DNA of 64,000 bases from Marinobacterium jannaschii DSM 6295 (GCF_000620085.1 NZ_KK211064.1:356272-420271), one strand, 5' to 3'. Shown: positions 1 through 9,571, counted from the stretch's first letter. Translations and numbers: made by a program. The notes: generated from the sequence alone by a model not told the origin.

Positions 1-781
1 GGGCAAACTCAGGACTCTGGCGTGGCGGAATCTGCATGCCTAAAGCCAGATGATAGCGCTTATCTGCCGCACTTTCCCTAAGCTGGCTCTGTAGTGCCGG
101 CTGGGTTGCGGGAGCCAGCTCGGTGCGCGGGGGATAGTGCAGGCTTTGTGTCAGTTGCTCGATACCCGCTTCGAGATCCGGGCCACTGAGGACAAAGCGT
201 GGCTGCTCGAACATCTGACTGAAGCGGTGGCTGAGGCGGCGTAGCGGATCGGCATCCGGGTTATCACTGAGCAGGTCAAAAAAGCGTGCCTGCAGGCGCG
301 ATTCGGTATCCTGGCTGTTCAGATACTGCTTCGCCTTGAGGCGGGCAAAGGTGCTTTTCCAGTCCTGCCAGGCGACTGGTTGACCGAGGTGTTCCAGTAT
401 GGCCGCGATATCCGGGATGTTCTGCTCCTCAGGCCAGCTCAGGTGCAGTTCCAGCCGGTCCTGATAGCGACTGAATTCGACACCCTGTCCGGGGGCCAGG
501 GAGAGTCCTTGGGAGCGGGCCTGGAGAATCTGCAACATCAGCTGCTGCAATAGCTGATCATTGCTGCTGAGCGCAGTATGCGTCGGTAACAGCAGGTCCA
601 GCTGGCGTCGCTCGCTGTCATATTCCAGCGTATAGAGCGCACTGTCGGGGTAGTGATCGACTTCAAAAAATACCGATTCGTTCCGGCTGCTGTACGTCAG
701 CAGAAAGATGGCCAGCGCACTGCCGACAACCAGCAGGTTAAGGTAAGTACGATTAAAGAGTGGCTTATATTCTTCTGCCAT
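1..781 (-). CDS. M16-like (insulinase family) peptidase or partner subunit, 3' end outside window
   Basis: An open minus-strand frame of 260 codons runs from an ATG at 781 to the window edge without a stop. The start is MAEEYKPLFNR, followed by one hydrophobic segment at about residues 12-30, so it is probably anchored in the inner membrane facing the periplasm. The rest resembles the N-terminal domain of M16 metallopeptidase-like proteins, which in pseudomonads are encoded divergently from ftsY. I do not see an HxxEH zinc motif in the visible part, so this may be a non-catalytic partner subunit. The family call rests on overall look and on position next to ftsY, so it is tentative. Confidence 0.5.
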   Translation of the reverse strand, partial: MAEEYKPLFNRTYLNLLVVGSALAIFLLTYSSRNESVFFEVDHYPDSALYTLEYDSERRQLDLLLPTHTALSSNDQLLQQLMLQILQARSQGLSLAPGQGVEFSRYQDRLELHLSWPEEQNIPDIAAILEHLGQPVAWQDWKSTFARLKAKQYLNSQDTESRLQARFFDLLSDNPDADPLRRLSHRFSQMFEQPRFVLSGPDLEAGIEQLTQSLHYPPRTELAPATQPALQSQLRESAADKRYHLALGMQIPPRQSPEFA

Positions 782-1052
782 GGTGCGATCGGATCCCTGG
801 TTTCAGCCACCTCAGTGCTTCTCTGCTGCAGCGGAGTTGTGCTGCGGCCGTGGCAAGGTGGCTGCGCAAAACAGCGGTATGCAGCGATCGGTTACTTATC
901 CGCATTAACTGCACTGTGTTAGTATACCCGGCTGCAATTTAAGGTATTCAATGACAGATTGCTACGGTTCCCGTCCCGGCAGTCTGAACATCCGGACGCT
1001 CGCCTGAATCGCGCCGAGCGCCGCTTATGACCAATAAGGTTAAAGGTAAATC

Positions 1053-2270
1053 ATGCTTAAAAAGCTGAAATCACTGTTTGGTGGTGCCGAGAAACAGGTA
1101 GAGAAGCCTGAATCCCCGGCACCGGAAAAGGAGGTCCAGCCGGAACCGGTGACACCGGCCCCTGCTGCCGAACCTGTAGTCGCAGACCCCCCCGCCGCTG
1201 AAGTGGCGACGCCTGCCGAGGAAAACGTCGCAGCCGCCGAGCCCGAACAGCCGGCTGTAAAAGCCGCCGAAATCCAGCCGACTGCTCCGGCTCCAGCTGC
1301 GGCAGAGCCTGCGCTTTCGCCGGTGGCTTCAGTCGAGCAGCCGAAAGAGAAGAAAGGCTTTTTCTCCCGGATCAAATCCGGCCTGAGCCGCACCAAAGCG
1401 AACCTGACTGAGCAACTCGGTAACCTGTTCCTTGGCGCTAAGGAGATCGACGATGATCTGCTGGAAGAGATTGAAACCCTGCTGCTGATGGCCGATGTCG
1501 GCGTTGAAGCAACCACCGATATTATCCAGCGCCTGACGGATAAGGTGCAGCGCAAGCAGCTGGGCGATGCTCAGGCTTTGCAGGCCGCCCTGCAGCAGGA
1601 GCTGCGTGATCTGTTGCAGACCGTCGAGCAGCCGCTGGAAGTGAAAACGAACGAAGGTCCCTATGTGATCCTGATGGTGGGCGTCAATGGCGTGGGTAAG
1701 ACCACCACCATCGGTAAGCTGGTGAAGCGCTTCCAGGATGAAGGCAAGTCGGTAATGCTGGCCGCGGGTGATACTTTCCGTGCGGCAGCTGTCGAGCAGC
1801 TGCAGGTCTGGGGAGAGCGCAATGATGTGCCGGTAGTAGCCCAGCACACCGGCGCCGACTCGGCCTCGGTAATTTTTGATGCGGTGCAGTCTGCTCAGGC
1901 TAAGGGGATCGATGTACTGATCGCAGATACCGCCGGCCGCCTGCAGAATAAGGACAACCTGATGCAGGAGCTGGAGAAGGTGGTGCGCGTGATGCAGAAG
2001 CTGGCACCGCAGGCACCGCATGAAGTGATGCTGGTACTGGATGCCGGTACCGGTCAGAACGCGATCAGTCAGGCCAAGCACTTTAAGGAAGCGGTTGGCG
2101 TCACCGGTATCACCCTGACCAAACTGGACGGCACCGCCAAGGGCGGCGTGATCTTTGCTATCGCCAAGCAATTTGGCCTGCCGATCCGCTTTATCGGCGT
2201 CGGTGAGAAGATCGATGACCTGCGCCCGTTTGAAGCCGACGAGTTTGTGCGTGCCCTGTTTGAAGAATAA
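1053..2270 (+). CDS. ftsY: Signal recognition particle receptor FtsY
   Basis: SRP receptor GTPase that docks ribosome-SRP complexes at the inner membrane for co-translational insertion. The protein is 405 aa. Residues 1-100 form an acidic Ala/Pro/Glu-rich A domain, as in proteobacterial FtsY. The NG GTPase domain follows, with P-loop [10 protein letters not shown] at about 210-219, [20 protein letters not shown] and the specificity motif [10 protein letters not shown]. The ATG start is preceded by AAAGGT. ftsE follows 27 bp downstream, giving the conserved ftsYEX operon order. Confidence 0.97.
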   Translation: MLKKLKSLFGGAEKQVEKPESPAPEKEVQPEPVTPAPAAEPVVADPPAAEVATPAEENVAAAEPEQPAVKAAEIQPTAPAPAAAEPALSPVASVEQPKEKKGFFSRIKSGLSRTKANLTEQLGNLFLGAKEIDDDLLEEIETLLLMADVGVEATTDIIQRLTDKVQRKQLGDAQALQAALQQELRDLLQTVEQPLEVKTNEGPYVILMVGVNGVGKTTTIGKLVKRFQDEGKSVMLAAGDTFRAAAVEQLQVWGERNDVPVVAQHTGADSASVIFDAVQSAQAKGIDVLIADTAGRLQNKDNLMQELEKVVRVMQKLAPQAPHEVMLVLDAGTGQNAISQAKHFKEAVGVTGITLTKLDGTAKGGVIFAIAKQFGLPIRFIGVGEKIDDLRPFEADEFVRALFEE

Positions 2271-2297
2271 CCGGTAGATAAGGCGGAGCCAGCGCTG

Positions 2298-2960
2298 ATG
2301 GCGATGATCAGTTTTGAGCGGGTCAGCAAGAAGTACAGCAGTGGTCATGAAGCCCTGAGTAACGTCAACTTCACACTGGAGTCCGGTGAGATGGCATTTC
2401 TCACCGGCCACTCCGGGGCCGGGAAAAGTACCCTGCTGAAGTTGATTCTGTTGCTGGAGCGCAGTTCCCAGGGACAGGTGATGGTCAATGACCAGCGCCT
2501 GTCTGACCTGGGACGGCATCAGATTCCCGCCCATCGCCGCAGCATCGGTACGGTGTTTCAGAACCACCGTCTGCTGTTCGACCGCACCGTGTTTGATAAC
2601 GTGGCGCTGCCACTGCAGATCAGTGGTTATGATCCACAGGATGCAGCCAGGCGGGTGCGTGCAGCACTGGATAAGGTCGGCTTGCTGCCTAAGGAACGGA
2701 TGAATCCGCAGCAGCTCTCCACCGGGGAGCAGCAGCGCATCGGTATTGCCCGGGCCATCGTCAACAAGCCGAAGATCCTGCTGGCGGATGAGCCGACCGG
2801 TAACCTGGATCCCTATCTCTCTGAAGAGATCATGCGGCTGTTTATGGAGTTTAACCGTCACGGTACCACTGTCCTGATCGCCAGCCATGACCTGGCCCTG
2901 GTCCGCAGGATGCCGTGCCGTTTACTGACGCTGGAACAGGGGAAACTGATTCGTGGATAA
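2298..2960 (+). CDS. ftsE: Cell division ABC transporter ATP-binding protein FtsE
   Basis: ATPase of the FtsEX complex, which couples the cytokinetic ring to activation of periplasmic cell-wall hydrolases. At 220 aa it has the normal family length. Walker A is GHSGAGKST at 37-45, the ABC signature LSTGEQQR lies near 141, and Walker B is ILLADEPTG near 162. The ATG at 2298 follows a GGAG about 10 nt upstream; a second ATG two codons on (MISFERVS) is a possible alternative. The last 8 bp overlap ftsX, indicating translational coupling. Confidence 0.96.
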   Translation: MAMISFERVSKKYSSGHEALSNVNFTLESGEMAFLTGHSGAGKSTLLKLILLLERSSQGQVMVNDQRLSDLGRHQIPAHRRSIGTVFQNHRLLFDRTVFDNVALPLQISGYDPQDAARRVRAALDKVGLLPKERMNPQQLSTGEQQRIGIARAIVNKPKILLADEPTGNLDPYLSEEIMRLFMEFNRHGTTVLIASHDLALVRRMPCRLLTLEQGKLIRG

Positions 2961-4023
2961 GCCCGGTAAGCGTCCCTCTGGGGCGGTCCCTGTCCGTCCG
3001 GCCCAACGGCCGCCACAGCAAACCAAGCGACAATCTGCCGTACGCCAGCAACCCGCCACCCATGCTGAACGCAGTCGCGGTGCGGCCCGGCATAAGGTGG
3101 AGTTTTCCGATAAACGTCGCAGCTGGCTGCGCCATCATCTGGGTACCGCCCGGGAAGCTTTGCAGCGCTTACAGCAATCTCCCATCTCAACCCTGATGAC
3201 GGTGGCGGTACTGGCGATCGCACTGGCCCTGCCGGGCTTTTTGCTCACCGGGCTGAAAAACCTGCAGCAGCTGGGGAGTAACTGGGGCGGAGAGCCCCGG
3301 GTATCGCTGTACCTGCAATCCTCGCTGGATGATCAACAGGCCGACCGGTTTAGTCGATCCCTGTTGCTGCGGGATGACCTGCTGGCTGTGGAGCTGGTCA
3401 GCCGCGAACAGGCCCTGCTGGAGTTCAGTCAGAGCTCCGGTCTGGGCGATCTGCTGGGCTATCTGGGAGAAAACCCGCTGCCGGCCACCATCCTTGTATT
3501 GCCGAGAGAGACCAGCGCGGCTGGCCTGAGCGCTATACAGCAGCGCCTGCAAGCGCTGCCTGAAGTGGAAGAGGCGGTGCTGGATCTGGCCTGGGTGCAG
3601 CGCCTGGCATCGATTGTCGAGTTGCTGAAACGGTCTGCATGGGTACTGGGCGGGCTACTGGCCCTGACGGTGCTGCTGGTGGTCGGCAATACCATCCGGA
3701 TGACCATCGGTACCCGGCGTGACGAGATTGAAGTGGCTAAACTGGTGGGAGCCACCGATGCCTGGGTGCGCCGGCCGTTTCTCTATACCGGCTTCTGGCT
3801 GGGGCTGATTGGCGGTGTCACGGCCTGGTTGCTGATCCAGCTCAGCCTGATGCTGATCGATACTCCGGCACGCCAGCTGGTCGCCCTCTATCAGGGGGAG
3901 TTTGAATTGCTGGGACTGGGCTGGGTCGGGAGCTTTATCCTGTTACTCAGCAGCCTGATGCTGGGCTGGCTAGGGGCCTGGCTGGCTGTTGCCAAGCATC
4001 TGCGCGAAATCGAGCCTGAATAG
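2953..4023 (+). CDS. ftsX: Cell division ABC transporter permease FtsX
   Basis: Membrane partner of FtsE in the divisome. The protein is 356 aa from a GTG start inside the end of ftsE, with a GGGG ribosome site upstream. It begins with about 65 residues rich in Arg, Pro, Gln and Lys that should be cytoplasmic. Then come TM1 (about 77-98), a long periplasmic loop that in the family contacts hydrolase activators such as EnvC, and three C-terminal helices (about 225-250, 275-300, 325-350). The fold is that of FtsX/MacB-type permeases. The basic, low-complexity N-terminus is longer than I would expect for the E. coli protein. Confidence 0.95.
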   Translation: MDKPGKRPSGAVPVRPAQRPPQQTKRQSAVRQQPATHAERSRGAARHKVEFSDKRRSWLRHHLGTAREALQRLQQSPISTLMTVAVLAIALALPGFLLTGLKNLQQLGSNWGGEPRVSLYLQSSLDDQQADRFSRSLLLRDDLLAVELVSREQALLEFSQSSGLGDLLGYLGENPLPATILVLPRETSAAGLSAIQQRLQALPEVEEAVLDLAWVQRLASIVELLKRSAWVLGGLLALTVLLVVGNTIRMTIGTRRDEIEVAKLVGATDAWVRRPFLYTGFWLGLIGGVTAWLLIQLSLMLIDTPARQLVALYQGEFELLGLGWVGSFILLLSSLMLGWLGAWLAVAKHLREIEPE

Positions 4024-4095
4024 CGATCCGCGGTGCCGGCAGCAACAGTTTGTTGCCGCTATAGACGCTTCCCTCAATTCATAAAACCTTCATAC

Positions 4096-4124
4096 TTGCA
4101 CTTTAGTGTTCCGCTGGTTATTTT
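4096..4124 (+). promoter_or_regulatory. Sigma-70-type promoter upstream of rpoH
   Basis: A -35 box TTGCAC (4096-4101) and a -10 box TATTTT (4119-4124) are separated by 17 bp, about 110 bp before rpoH. The predicted transcript would begin immediately before a strong 9-bp-stem hairpin. Confidence 0.5.
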
Positions 4125-4132
4125 AACCGGTC

Positions 4133-4153
4133 CCCACACTATAGTAGTGTGGG
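4133..4153 (+). promoter_or_regulatory. Perfect hairpin in the rpoH leader
   Basis: CCCACACTA and TAGTGTGGG form a perfect 9-bp stem around a TAG loop. It lies just after the predicted sigma-70 start and about 80 nt before the rpoH ATG. It could be an operator, an mRNA-stabilising 5' hairpin or part of a temperature-responsive leader; sequence alone does not decide. Confidence 0.55.
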
Positions 4154-4170
4154 TTACGTTGTTTAATCGT

Positions 4171-4198
4171 GGAACTATTCTGAATTCAATAAGTCACA
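4171..4198 (+). promoter_or_regulatory. Possible sigma-E-type promoter of rpoH
   Basis: GGAACTA (4171-4177) followed 16 bp later by TCACA (4194-4198) resembles the sigma-E pattern GGAACTT-N16-TCTGA, with mismatches in the -10 element. E. coli rpoH is known to have a sigma-E-dependent promoter, so the position makes sense. The weak -10 keeps confidence low. Confidence 0.35.
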
Positions 4199-4235
4199 TT
4201 AGAGAATTCTAAAGTAGCAACCGTCAGAGGTATCA

Positions 4236-5090
4236 ATGGGCAAAAGTCTGCTAGTACTCGAGAACCTGTCACCGGGACGCAATCTGGATGCATATATGCA
4301 GTCTGTGAGTGCTATTCCTGTGCTAAGTGTTGAGGAAGAGCGCGAACTGACAGAACGTCTGCATTATCAGGAAGACCTGGATGCGGCACGCCGTCTGGTT
4401 ATGTCCCACCTGCGATTTGTTGTTCATGTTGCCAAGTCTTACTCCGGCTATGGTCTGCCGCTGGGCGACCTGATTCAGGAAGGTAATGTCGGCCTGATGA
4501 AGGCGGTGAAGCGATTTGATCCAACCGTTGGCGTGCGACTGGTTTCGTTTGCCGTCCACTGGATTAAGGCGGAGATGCACGAATTTATCCTGCGTAACTG
4601 GCGGATCGTCAAAGTGGCGACTACCAAGGCGCAGCGCAAGATGTTCTTTAACCTGCGCTCGATGAAAAAGGGCCTGGGCTGGATGAACAACGACGAGGTC
4701 GAAGCGATTGCGGCTGACCTTGGGGTTGATGCTAAGGTTGTGCGTCAGATGGAAGGCCGTATGGCGGCTTCCGATACGGCGTTTGATGCGCCGGTCAGCG
4801 ATGACGATGACAGCGCCTACCAGGCACCGGCCAACTACCTCGAAGATCATTCTGCTGACCCGGCTCATCAGGTTGAGCACCAGAACTGGGAAGAAGACTC
4901 CCAGCGTCGCCTGATGCAGGCGATGGGCGAGCTGGATGAGCGTAGTCAGGATATTCTGGCCCAGCGCTGGCTGAGCGAGGATAAGGCCACTCTGCACGAG
5001 CTGGCTGCCAAATACCAGGTGTCGGCTGAGCGTATCCGCCAGCTGGAAAAGAACGCGATGAAGAAGATTCGCGTCACTATGGAAGCCTGA
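4236..5090 (+). CDS. rpoH: RNA polymerase heat-shock sigma factor RpoH (sigma-32)
   Basis: Alternative sigma factor that directs RNA polymerase to heat-shock promoters. The protein is 284 aa, the usual length. Region 2 contains [20 protein letters not shown]. The RpoH box QRKMFFNLR is the segment that separates sigma-32 from other group 3 sigmas. Region 4 ends with a helix-turn-helix around [15 protein letters not shown]. An AGAGGT ribosome site precedes the ATG. The gene follows ftsX, as in many gammaproteobacteria, but has its own 210-bp upstream region with promoter-like elements and a hairpin, and ends at a strong terminator. Confidence 0.97.
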   Translation: MGKSLLVLENLSPGRNLDAYMQSVSAIPVLSVEEERELTERLHYQEDLDAARRLVMSHLRFVVHVAKSYSGYGLPLGDLIQEGNVGLMKAVKRFDPTVGVRLVSFAVHWIKAEMHEFILRNWRIVKVATTKAQRKMFFNLRSMKKGLGWMNNDEVEAIAADLGVDAKVVRQMEGRMAASDTAFDAPVSDDDDSAYQAPANYLEDHSADPAHQVEHQNWEEDSQRRLMQAMGELDERSQDILAQRWLSEDKATLHELAAKYQVSAERIRQLEKNAMKKIRVTMEA

Positions 5091-5116
5091 CCGGGCTGAG
5101 CGCCGCACCGTTTCTG

Positions 5117-5141
5117 AAAAGCCGCCGCAGGCGGCTTTTTT
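5117..5141 (+). terminator. Rho-independent terminator after rpoH
   Basis: GCCGCC and GGCGGC form a short GC-rich stem around a GCA-type loop, flanked by AAAA and a run of six T, 27 bp after the rpoH stop. Confidence 0.9.
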
Positions 5142-5172
5142 GTGCCCGGACAATTCTCCGGGCTGTGGTGCC

Positions 5173-5201
5173 TTAGATCCTGGCGACAGATTCTGTATAA
5201 T
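5173..5201 (+). promoter_or_regulatory. Promoter for the DUF423-thiS-thiG cluster
   Basis: A perfect -10 box TATAAT (5196-5201) lies 17 bp after a weak -35 (TTAGAT), between the rpoH terminator and the DUF423 ATG. The short leader would be about 15 nt. Confidence 0.5.
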
Positions 5202-5223
5202 TAGCGCTCTTTTGGGGTGACGG

Positions 5224-5622
5224 ATGACAGCTCGACATTTCCTCATGATTGCAGCCCTGAGCGGGCTTCTGGCGGTGGCGCTGGGCGCATTTGCCAGTCA
5301 TGGCCTGAAAGGGATGCTGGAACCTTACCTGCTGCAGGTATTTCAGACCGGTGTTCAGTACCAGTTTTACCATACCCTGGCATTGCTGGCGGTAGCCCTG
5401 CTGCCGCAGCGCCCGGCTATTCGACTAGCGGGTTGGGGTTTTATCAGCGGTATTGTGTTATTTTCCGGAAGTCTTTACGTGCTGGCGCTGAGCGGCGTCC
5501 ACTGGCTGGGAGCGATCACCCCTCTGGGCGGATGTGCTTTCCTGACCGGCTGGGGCGCTCTGTTCTGGGCCGCTTTTAAATCAGACAGGAACCAGATTGA
5601 TGCAGATTCAACTCAACGGTGA
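5224..5622 (+). CDS. DUF423 family membrane protein (YgdD-like)
   Basis: Small inner-membrane protein of 132 aa with about four hydrophobic segments: [19 protein letters not shown], an [14 protein letters not shown] segment, a [20 protein letters not shown] segment, and [20 protein letters not shown]. The GAFASHGLK and QFYHTLALL motifs are typical of DUF423/YgdD. Molecular function is unknown. Its 3' end overlaps thiS by 23 bp, so the two are probably co-transcribed, but nothing else links it to thiamine synthesis. Confidence 0.85.
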   Translation: MTARHFLMIAALSGLLAVALGAFASHGLKGMLEPYLLQVFQTGVQYQFYHTLALLAVALLPQRPAIRLAGWGFISGIVLFSGSLYVLALSGVHWLGAITPLGGCAFLTGWGALFWAAFKSDRNQIDADSTQR

Positions 5623-5800
5623 AGCACACTGTTTGCAGGACGGTGCTCATATCAGTGACCTGATTGAGCAGCTGGGCTTTACCGGCAAGCGTATTGCGGT
5701 GGAACTTAATATGGAAATTATTCCGCGCAGCGAACATCCTTCAACCACGCTGAACGATGGCGATCAGGTTGAAGTCGTACATGCGATTGGCGGCGGCTGA
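5600..5800 (+). CDS. thiS: Sulfur carrier protein ThiS
   Basis: Ubiquitin-like sulfur carrier of 66 aa for thiazole synthesis. It begins [10 protein letters not shown] and ends in VVHAIGGG, the C-terminal Gly-Gly that is adenylated and turned into the thiocarboxylate used by ThiG. The ATG at 5600 lies inside the end of the DUF423 gene; an upstream in-frame TTG is less likely. thiG follows 60 bp downstream. Confidence 0.93.
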   Translation: MQIQLNGEAHCLQDGAHISDLIEQLGFTGKRIAVELNMEIIPRSEHPSTTLNDGDQVEVVHAIGGG

Positions 5801-5860
5801 TCCTTCGCGCCGTCCCGATTGCAGTACAGATCAAACAATAACAGGTTAGGTGGTAAACAG

Positions 5861-6652
5861 ATGTCACAGCTACAGAATGATGCACTGGTGATTGCCGGTA
5901 AAAGTTATAACTCCCGCCTGCTGGTAGGTACCGGCAAGTATAAGGATCTCGAGGAAACCGGACGGGCGATTGAAGCCAGCGGTGCCGAGATCGTCACTGT
6001 GGCGGTGCGTCGTACCAATATCGGCCAGAACCCGGGCGAGCCTAACCTGCTGGAAGTCGTTTCTCCGGATAAGTACACCATCCTGCCGAATACGGCTGGC
6101 TGCTATACCGCCGATGACGCGGTACGTACCTGCCGCCTGGCACGTGAGCTGCTGGACGGACATAACCTGGTGAAGCTGGAAGTACTGGGTGACCAGAAAA
6201 CCCTGTATCCGAATATGGTTGAAACCATCAAAGCCACTGAAACCCTGGTTAAGGACGGTTTTGACGTGATGGTGTACTGCAATGATGATCCGATCGTTGC
6301 CAAGCAGCTGGAAGAGATGGGCTGTGTCGCGGTCATGCCGCTGGGTTCCCTGATCGGGTCCGGCCTGGGTATCCTTAACCCGCACAATATCCGTATCATT
6401 ATGGAAAGCGCGAATGTGCCGATCCTGGTCGATGCCGGTGTGGGTACCGCATCTGACGCGGCAATCGCAATGGAGATGGGGTGCGAGGGCGTATTGATGA
6501 ATACGGCAATCGCGGCAGCGGGCGATCCGATCCTGATGGCTTCAGCGATGAAGAAAGCGATCGAGTCCGGCCGTGAAGCGTTCCTGGCGGGGCGGATGCC
6601 ACGTAAGAAATACGCCAGCGCTTCTTCGCCGATGGAAGGCACCATCGTTTAA
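5861..6652 (+). CDS. thiG: Thiazole synthase ThiG
   Basis: Forms the thiazole phosphate moiety of thiamine from deoxyxylulose 5-phosphate, dehydroglycine and ThiS-thiocarboxylate. The protein is 263 aa from the ATG at 5861 ([16 protein letters not shown]), chosen because AGGTTAGGTGG sits just upstream; the longer in-frame TTG has no such site. A TIM-barrel enzyme: [10 protein letters not shown] at the N-terminus, the Schiff-base lysine in [10 protein letters not shown], and the phosphate-binding glycine motifs [12 protein letters not shown] and GVLMNTAIA. The C-terminus ends SSPMEGTIV. Confidence 0.96.
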   Translation: MSQLQNDALVIAGKSYNSRLLVGTGKYKDLEETGRAIEASGAEIVTVAVRRTNIGQNPGEPNLLEVVSPDKYTILPNTAGCYTADDAVRTCRLARELLDGHNLVKLEVLGDQKTLYPNMVETIKATETLVKDGFDVMVYCNDDPIVAKQLEEMGCVAVMPLGSLIGSGLGILNPHNIRIIMESANVPILVDAGVGTASDAAIAMEMGCEGVLMNTAIAAAGDPILMASAMKKAIESGREAFLAGRMPRKKYASASSPMEGTIV

Positions 6653-6703
6653 GCGATGACGTCGGTCCGGACAGGAAAGCCGGACCCTTGCTATAGTTTC
6701 TTC

Positions 6704-6724
6704 AGCCCGGCCTGACGCCGGGCT
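6704..6724. terminator. Hairpin between thiG and trmB, possible weak terminator
   Basis: AGCCCGGC and GCCGGGCT form a perfect 8-bp stem with a CTGAC loop. There is no clean T run after it. A second small inverted repeat (GTCCGG...CCGGAC, 6665-6685) lies just upstream. It may attenuate transcription into trmB or stabilise the thiG 3' end. Confidence 0.4.
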
Positions 6725-6753
6725 GAGTTATTTCAGGTAATACAGAAAGAAAG

Positions 6754-7476
6754 ATGACAGAAGAGCAGATGACTGCGCCAGAAAACGGCGATGAAGCAAA
6801 ACCGATGCGCAAGATCCGCAGCTTCGTGCTGCGTGCTGGCCGCATGACAGAAGGTCAGCAGCGGGCAATGGATGATGCCTGGCCTAAATATGGCCTGAAC
6901 CTGTGTGATGGCCGTATCGATCCGGCTGAGGTATTTGGCCGTGAGGCGCCGCTGGTGTTGGAGATCGGTTTCGGCATGGGCGATTCCATGATCGAGATGG
7001 CCAAGGATCAGCCGGAGAAAAACTACATCGGTATTGAGGTTCATACGCCGGGTGTGGGACGACTGCTCAATAACGCCACCGAGCTGGGACTGGAGAACAT
7101 CCGCGTTTACCGTGAGGATGCGATCGAAGTACTGGCCGACTGTATTCCTGACGGCAGCCTGGACACCCTGCAGCTGTTCTTCCCGGACCCATGGCATAAG
7201 AAGCGCCATCACAAGCGCCGTATCGTGCAGCCGGCGTTTGCCCAGAGCATTCGTAAGAAGCTGAAGGTCGGCGGTGTCTTCCATATGGCGACGGACTGGG
7301 AAAACTACGCAGAGCATATGATGGAAGTGATGAATGCGGCGGAAGGCTACCAGAACGTGGCCGGTGACAGTCAGTATTCACCACAGCCCGAATGGCGTCC
7401 GGTAACCAAGTTTCAGAAGCGTGGTGAGCGTCTGGGACATGGTGTCTGGGACCTGATGTTCGAGCGCATCAGCTGA
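6754..7476 (+). CDS. trmB: tRNA (guanine-N7-)-methyltransferase TrmB
   Basis: SAM-dependent enzyme that makes m7G46 in the variable loop of tRNAs. The 240-aa protein has the SAM motif [11 protein letters not shown] near residue 67, [14 protein letters not shown], and the signature [18 protein letters not shown]. The start is the ATG at 6754 preceded by AGAAAGAA. A bidirectional terminator follows within 20 bp. Placement after thiSG is as in Pseudomonas-type genomes. Confidence 0.96.
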   Translation: MTEEQMTAPENGDEAKPMRKIRSFVLRAGRMTEGQQRAMDDAWPKYGLNLCDGRIDPAEVFGREAPLVLEIGFGMGDSMIEMAKDQPEKNYIGIEVHTPGVGRLLNNATELGLENIRVYREDAIEVLADCIPDGSLDTLQLFFPDPWHKKRHHKRRIVQPAFAQSIRKKLKVGGVFHMATDWENYAEHMMEVMNAAEGYQNVAGDSQYSPQPEWRPVTKFQKRGERLGHGVWDLMFERIS

Positions 7477-7493
7477 GTGCCTGCATGCCGAAT

Positions 7494-7523
7494 AAAAACG
7501 GGAGCCTTGGGCTCCCGTTTTTG
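7494..7523. terminator. Bidirectional terminator between trmB and the OmpA-like gene
   Basis: An 8-bp GC-rich stem (CGGGAGCC / GGCTCCCG) flanked by AAAAA and TTTTT lies between the convergent trmB and OmpA-like genes and can serve both. Confidence 0.9.
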
Positions 7524-7574
7524 TTTTTCGCCTTTGGCTTATCGCTTAATGCCGCAAGCTATCGGCTGACCTTC

Positions 7575-8330
7575 TTACTGCGCCGGCTTTTTCACCATCA
7601 CCTGCACCGTGGCTTCCACGCGGCGGTTGCGCTGACGGCCGTCGGCCGTGCTGTTGTCGGCAATCGGCCGGGATTCGCCATATCCCACCGCGCTGAGGCG
7701 GGATGGATCAATGCCGAAGCTGGCAATCAGTGCCCTGGCGACGTTTGCGGCACGGCGCTGTGACAGGTCCAGGTTATAGGCGGCAGTACCGTTGCTGTCG
7801 GTATGGCCCTCGATTGTCACGCTCACCCCGGGATCGCTGGCCAGCAACTCGGCGGCCTTCTGGAAATCATCCTGGTACTGGGCGCGGATCTGGTCGGAGT
7901 TATTGGCGAACTCGACCCGTAGGTTGTAGGTGATCGGTTCCAGCAACTCGATAATACAGCCGGTGGCATCGACTTTGGCGCCTCTTGGCGTATTGGCGCA
8001 GCGGTCGCGGGAGTCGACCACGCCATCCCCGTCACTGTCGTACTCACAGCCATTCGGTTTAACCCGGGCACCACGAGGCGTGTTCGGACATTCATCTTTC
8101 GGGTCTATGACGCCGTCCATATCACTGTCGCCCGGAGGTTCAGGCTTGATCTCGTCGCAACCCTCTACCTGGGTACCTGGCCGCCAGCCGGAGGTACGGA
8201 AGCAGTTGCCGCTGCCGTCGCGGAGGAAGGTGTTATCCGAGCTTTGGAAGTAGACACCATGTGCCTGTGCAAATTGGCCGGCGCCTAACAGGAGTGTGCC
8301 GGACAGAGTCAGGAGTAGGAGTTTCTTCAT
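7575..8330 (-). CDS. OmpA family protein with thrombospondin type 3 repeats
   Basis: Probable envelope protein linking outer membrane and peptidoglycan, 251 aa. A clear signal peptide (MKKLLLLTLSGTLLLGAG...AQA) ends near residue 23. Residues about 65-120 hold two calcium-binding-type repeats (DSDMDGVIDPKDECPNTPRGA and DSDGDGVVDSRDRCANTPRGA) with paired cysteines. The C-terminal OmpA domain has GHTDSNG, LSQRRAANVARAL and GYGESRPIADN, the usual diaminopimelate-binding surface. There is no N-terminal beta barrel, so it is a short soluble form. Transcribed alone. Confidence 0.9.
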   Translation of the reverse strand: MKKLLLLTLSGTLLLGAGQFAQAHGVYFQSSDNTFLRDGSGNCFRTSGWRPGTQVEGCDEIKPEPPGDSDMDGVIDPKDECPNTPRGARVKPNGCEYDSDGDGVVDSRDRCANTPRGAKVDATGCIIELLEPITYNLRVEFANNSDQIRAQYQDDFQKAAELLASDPGVSVTIEGHTDSNGTAAYNLDLSQRRAANVARALIASFGIDPSRLSAVGYGESRPIADNSTADGRQRNRRVEATVQVMVKKPAQ

Positions 8331-8728
8331 TATTAGTATCCTTATGCTCTGTAGTTAAAGGAATATCCTCCACCCTGCCGGTCTGGCCGGAGATTGAGTG
8401 GTTGTTTCTGGAGATTCCGTTCAGGCTTCCGCAGGCGTCCCCTTCTTCATTTTCCACCTGGTACCCGGAAGGCACGATCAATCTAGAGCAAAGAAACTAA
8501 TAATAAAAACTATAAATTTTTGTCAAAAATTAAAAAATATTTTGTTAATTGCCTGACGTCGCAGTACTCCGGGGCTTGAAGCTTGCCCACGTTTGCCACA
8601 GGTACTTCATCGCTTGGTATAGATCAAAATGTGAACAGTAGGCAAATATGAGCGTTCAACAATTCTTCTGAATTTGCCGGAGCAGGGGCTTTTTAGCTCC
8701 GGGTGAATTGAACGAACAGCGGATAAAA
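8331..8728. other. Intergenic region with an AT-rich block
   Basis: No convincing gene. It should carry the promoter of the OmpA-like gene. Roughly 8495-8555 is a dense A/T block unlike the GC-rich surroundings, suitable as an UP element or a nucleoid-protein site. A hairpin CCGGAGC...GCTCCGG (8676-8703) lies after the stop of the LysR gene but lacks a T run on that strand. Confidence 0.5.
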
Positions 8729-9571
8729 TCAGGATATTTTGCCAAAACAGGCGATAATTTCGTCGATAAGCTCGATTTTGGGTGAGCGTAACGGATACAC
8801 CGCATAAGCGCTGTGTTCGATCACCGGGGCGTCATTGACCTGATGCAGGCGAGCCGCTGCCAGCTCCTCCCTGATCATCGATCGGGGCAGATAGGCGCTG
8901 CCTCCCATATGTTTGATATAACCGATCGCCATCTTGGCATTACTGAGGCGGGTATGGGGTTCCGGCATATCCGGAAACAGGCGCCGGTGGGTCAGGTTGT
9001 GGCCCAGTCCCCAGTCGACCATCAGGTAGTTTTCGTGCAGGGCCGCATCCAGTGTCAGCCCCGGCTGGTCGGAGACCAGTATCAGCTTCAGCTCACCAAC
9101 CTTGCAGATTTGCAGTACTTCCAGCTGGGCCGGTTCCAGCATAAAGGCGATATCCAGCACGCCGTCCAGCAGTTTGCGGGTGAGCAGCTCCGGGGTGTGG
9201 GACTCGACACTCAGGGCGACATCGGGACGGGCACTCCGGAATTGATAGAGCCACTGCTGTAACAGCGCATCCCAGAGGCGCAGGCTGCCTCCGACGGAAA
9301 TCTGGTGTGTGGCACCGCCAGCGGTGACTTCCTGCCGGGCATTACGCCACTCACTGAGCAACAGGTCGGAGTGGCGCATCAGACGGTGGGCTTCCGGTGT
9401 CAGGCGGATCTCTCGTTTACTGCGATCGAACAGACTGACGCCAAGCCGGCCTTCCAGCTGTTTGATGCGGGCGCTGACGGCTGCCTGAGTCAGGTGCAGT
9501 GCCTCAGCGGCCTGACCAAAATGGCGGGTGCGGCAGACTTCGAGAAAGGTGCGTAAAAGTTCGAGATCCAT
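8729..9571 (-). CDS. LysR-type transcriptional regulator, HdfR-like
   Basis: A 280-aa regulator counted from the ATG at 9571 (MDLELLRTFLEVCRTRHFGQAAE); a much longer in-frame extension upstream has no protein-like character. The N-terminal winged helix (RHFGQAAEALHLTQAAVSARIKQLE...LFDRSKREIRLT) closely resembles E. coli HdfR, a repressor of flhDC, and the weaker similarity continues through the effector domain. Targets here are unknown. Next to CpxP but with 220 bp between them. Confidence 0.88.
   Translation of the reverse strand: MDLELLRTFLEVCRTRHFGQAAEALHLTQAAVSARIKQLEGRLGVSLFDRSKREIRLTPEAHRLMRHSDLLLSEWRNARQEVTAGGATHQISVGGSLRLWDALLQQWLYQFRSARPDVALSVESHTPELLTRKLLDGVLDIAFMLEPAQLEVLQICKVGELKLILVSDQPGLTLDAALHENYLMVDWGLGHNLTHRRLFPDMPEPHTRLSNAKMAIGYIKHMGGSAYLPRSMIREELAAARLHQVNDAPVIEHSAYAVYPLRSPKIELIDEIIACFGKIS

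Noticed and set aside
1329-2888. 519-aa minus-strand frame over ftsY and ftsE
   Set aside because: Shadow frame of strongly supported genes on the plus strand.
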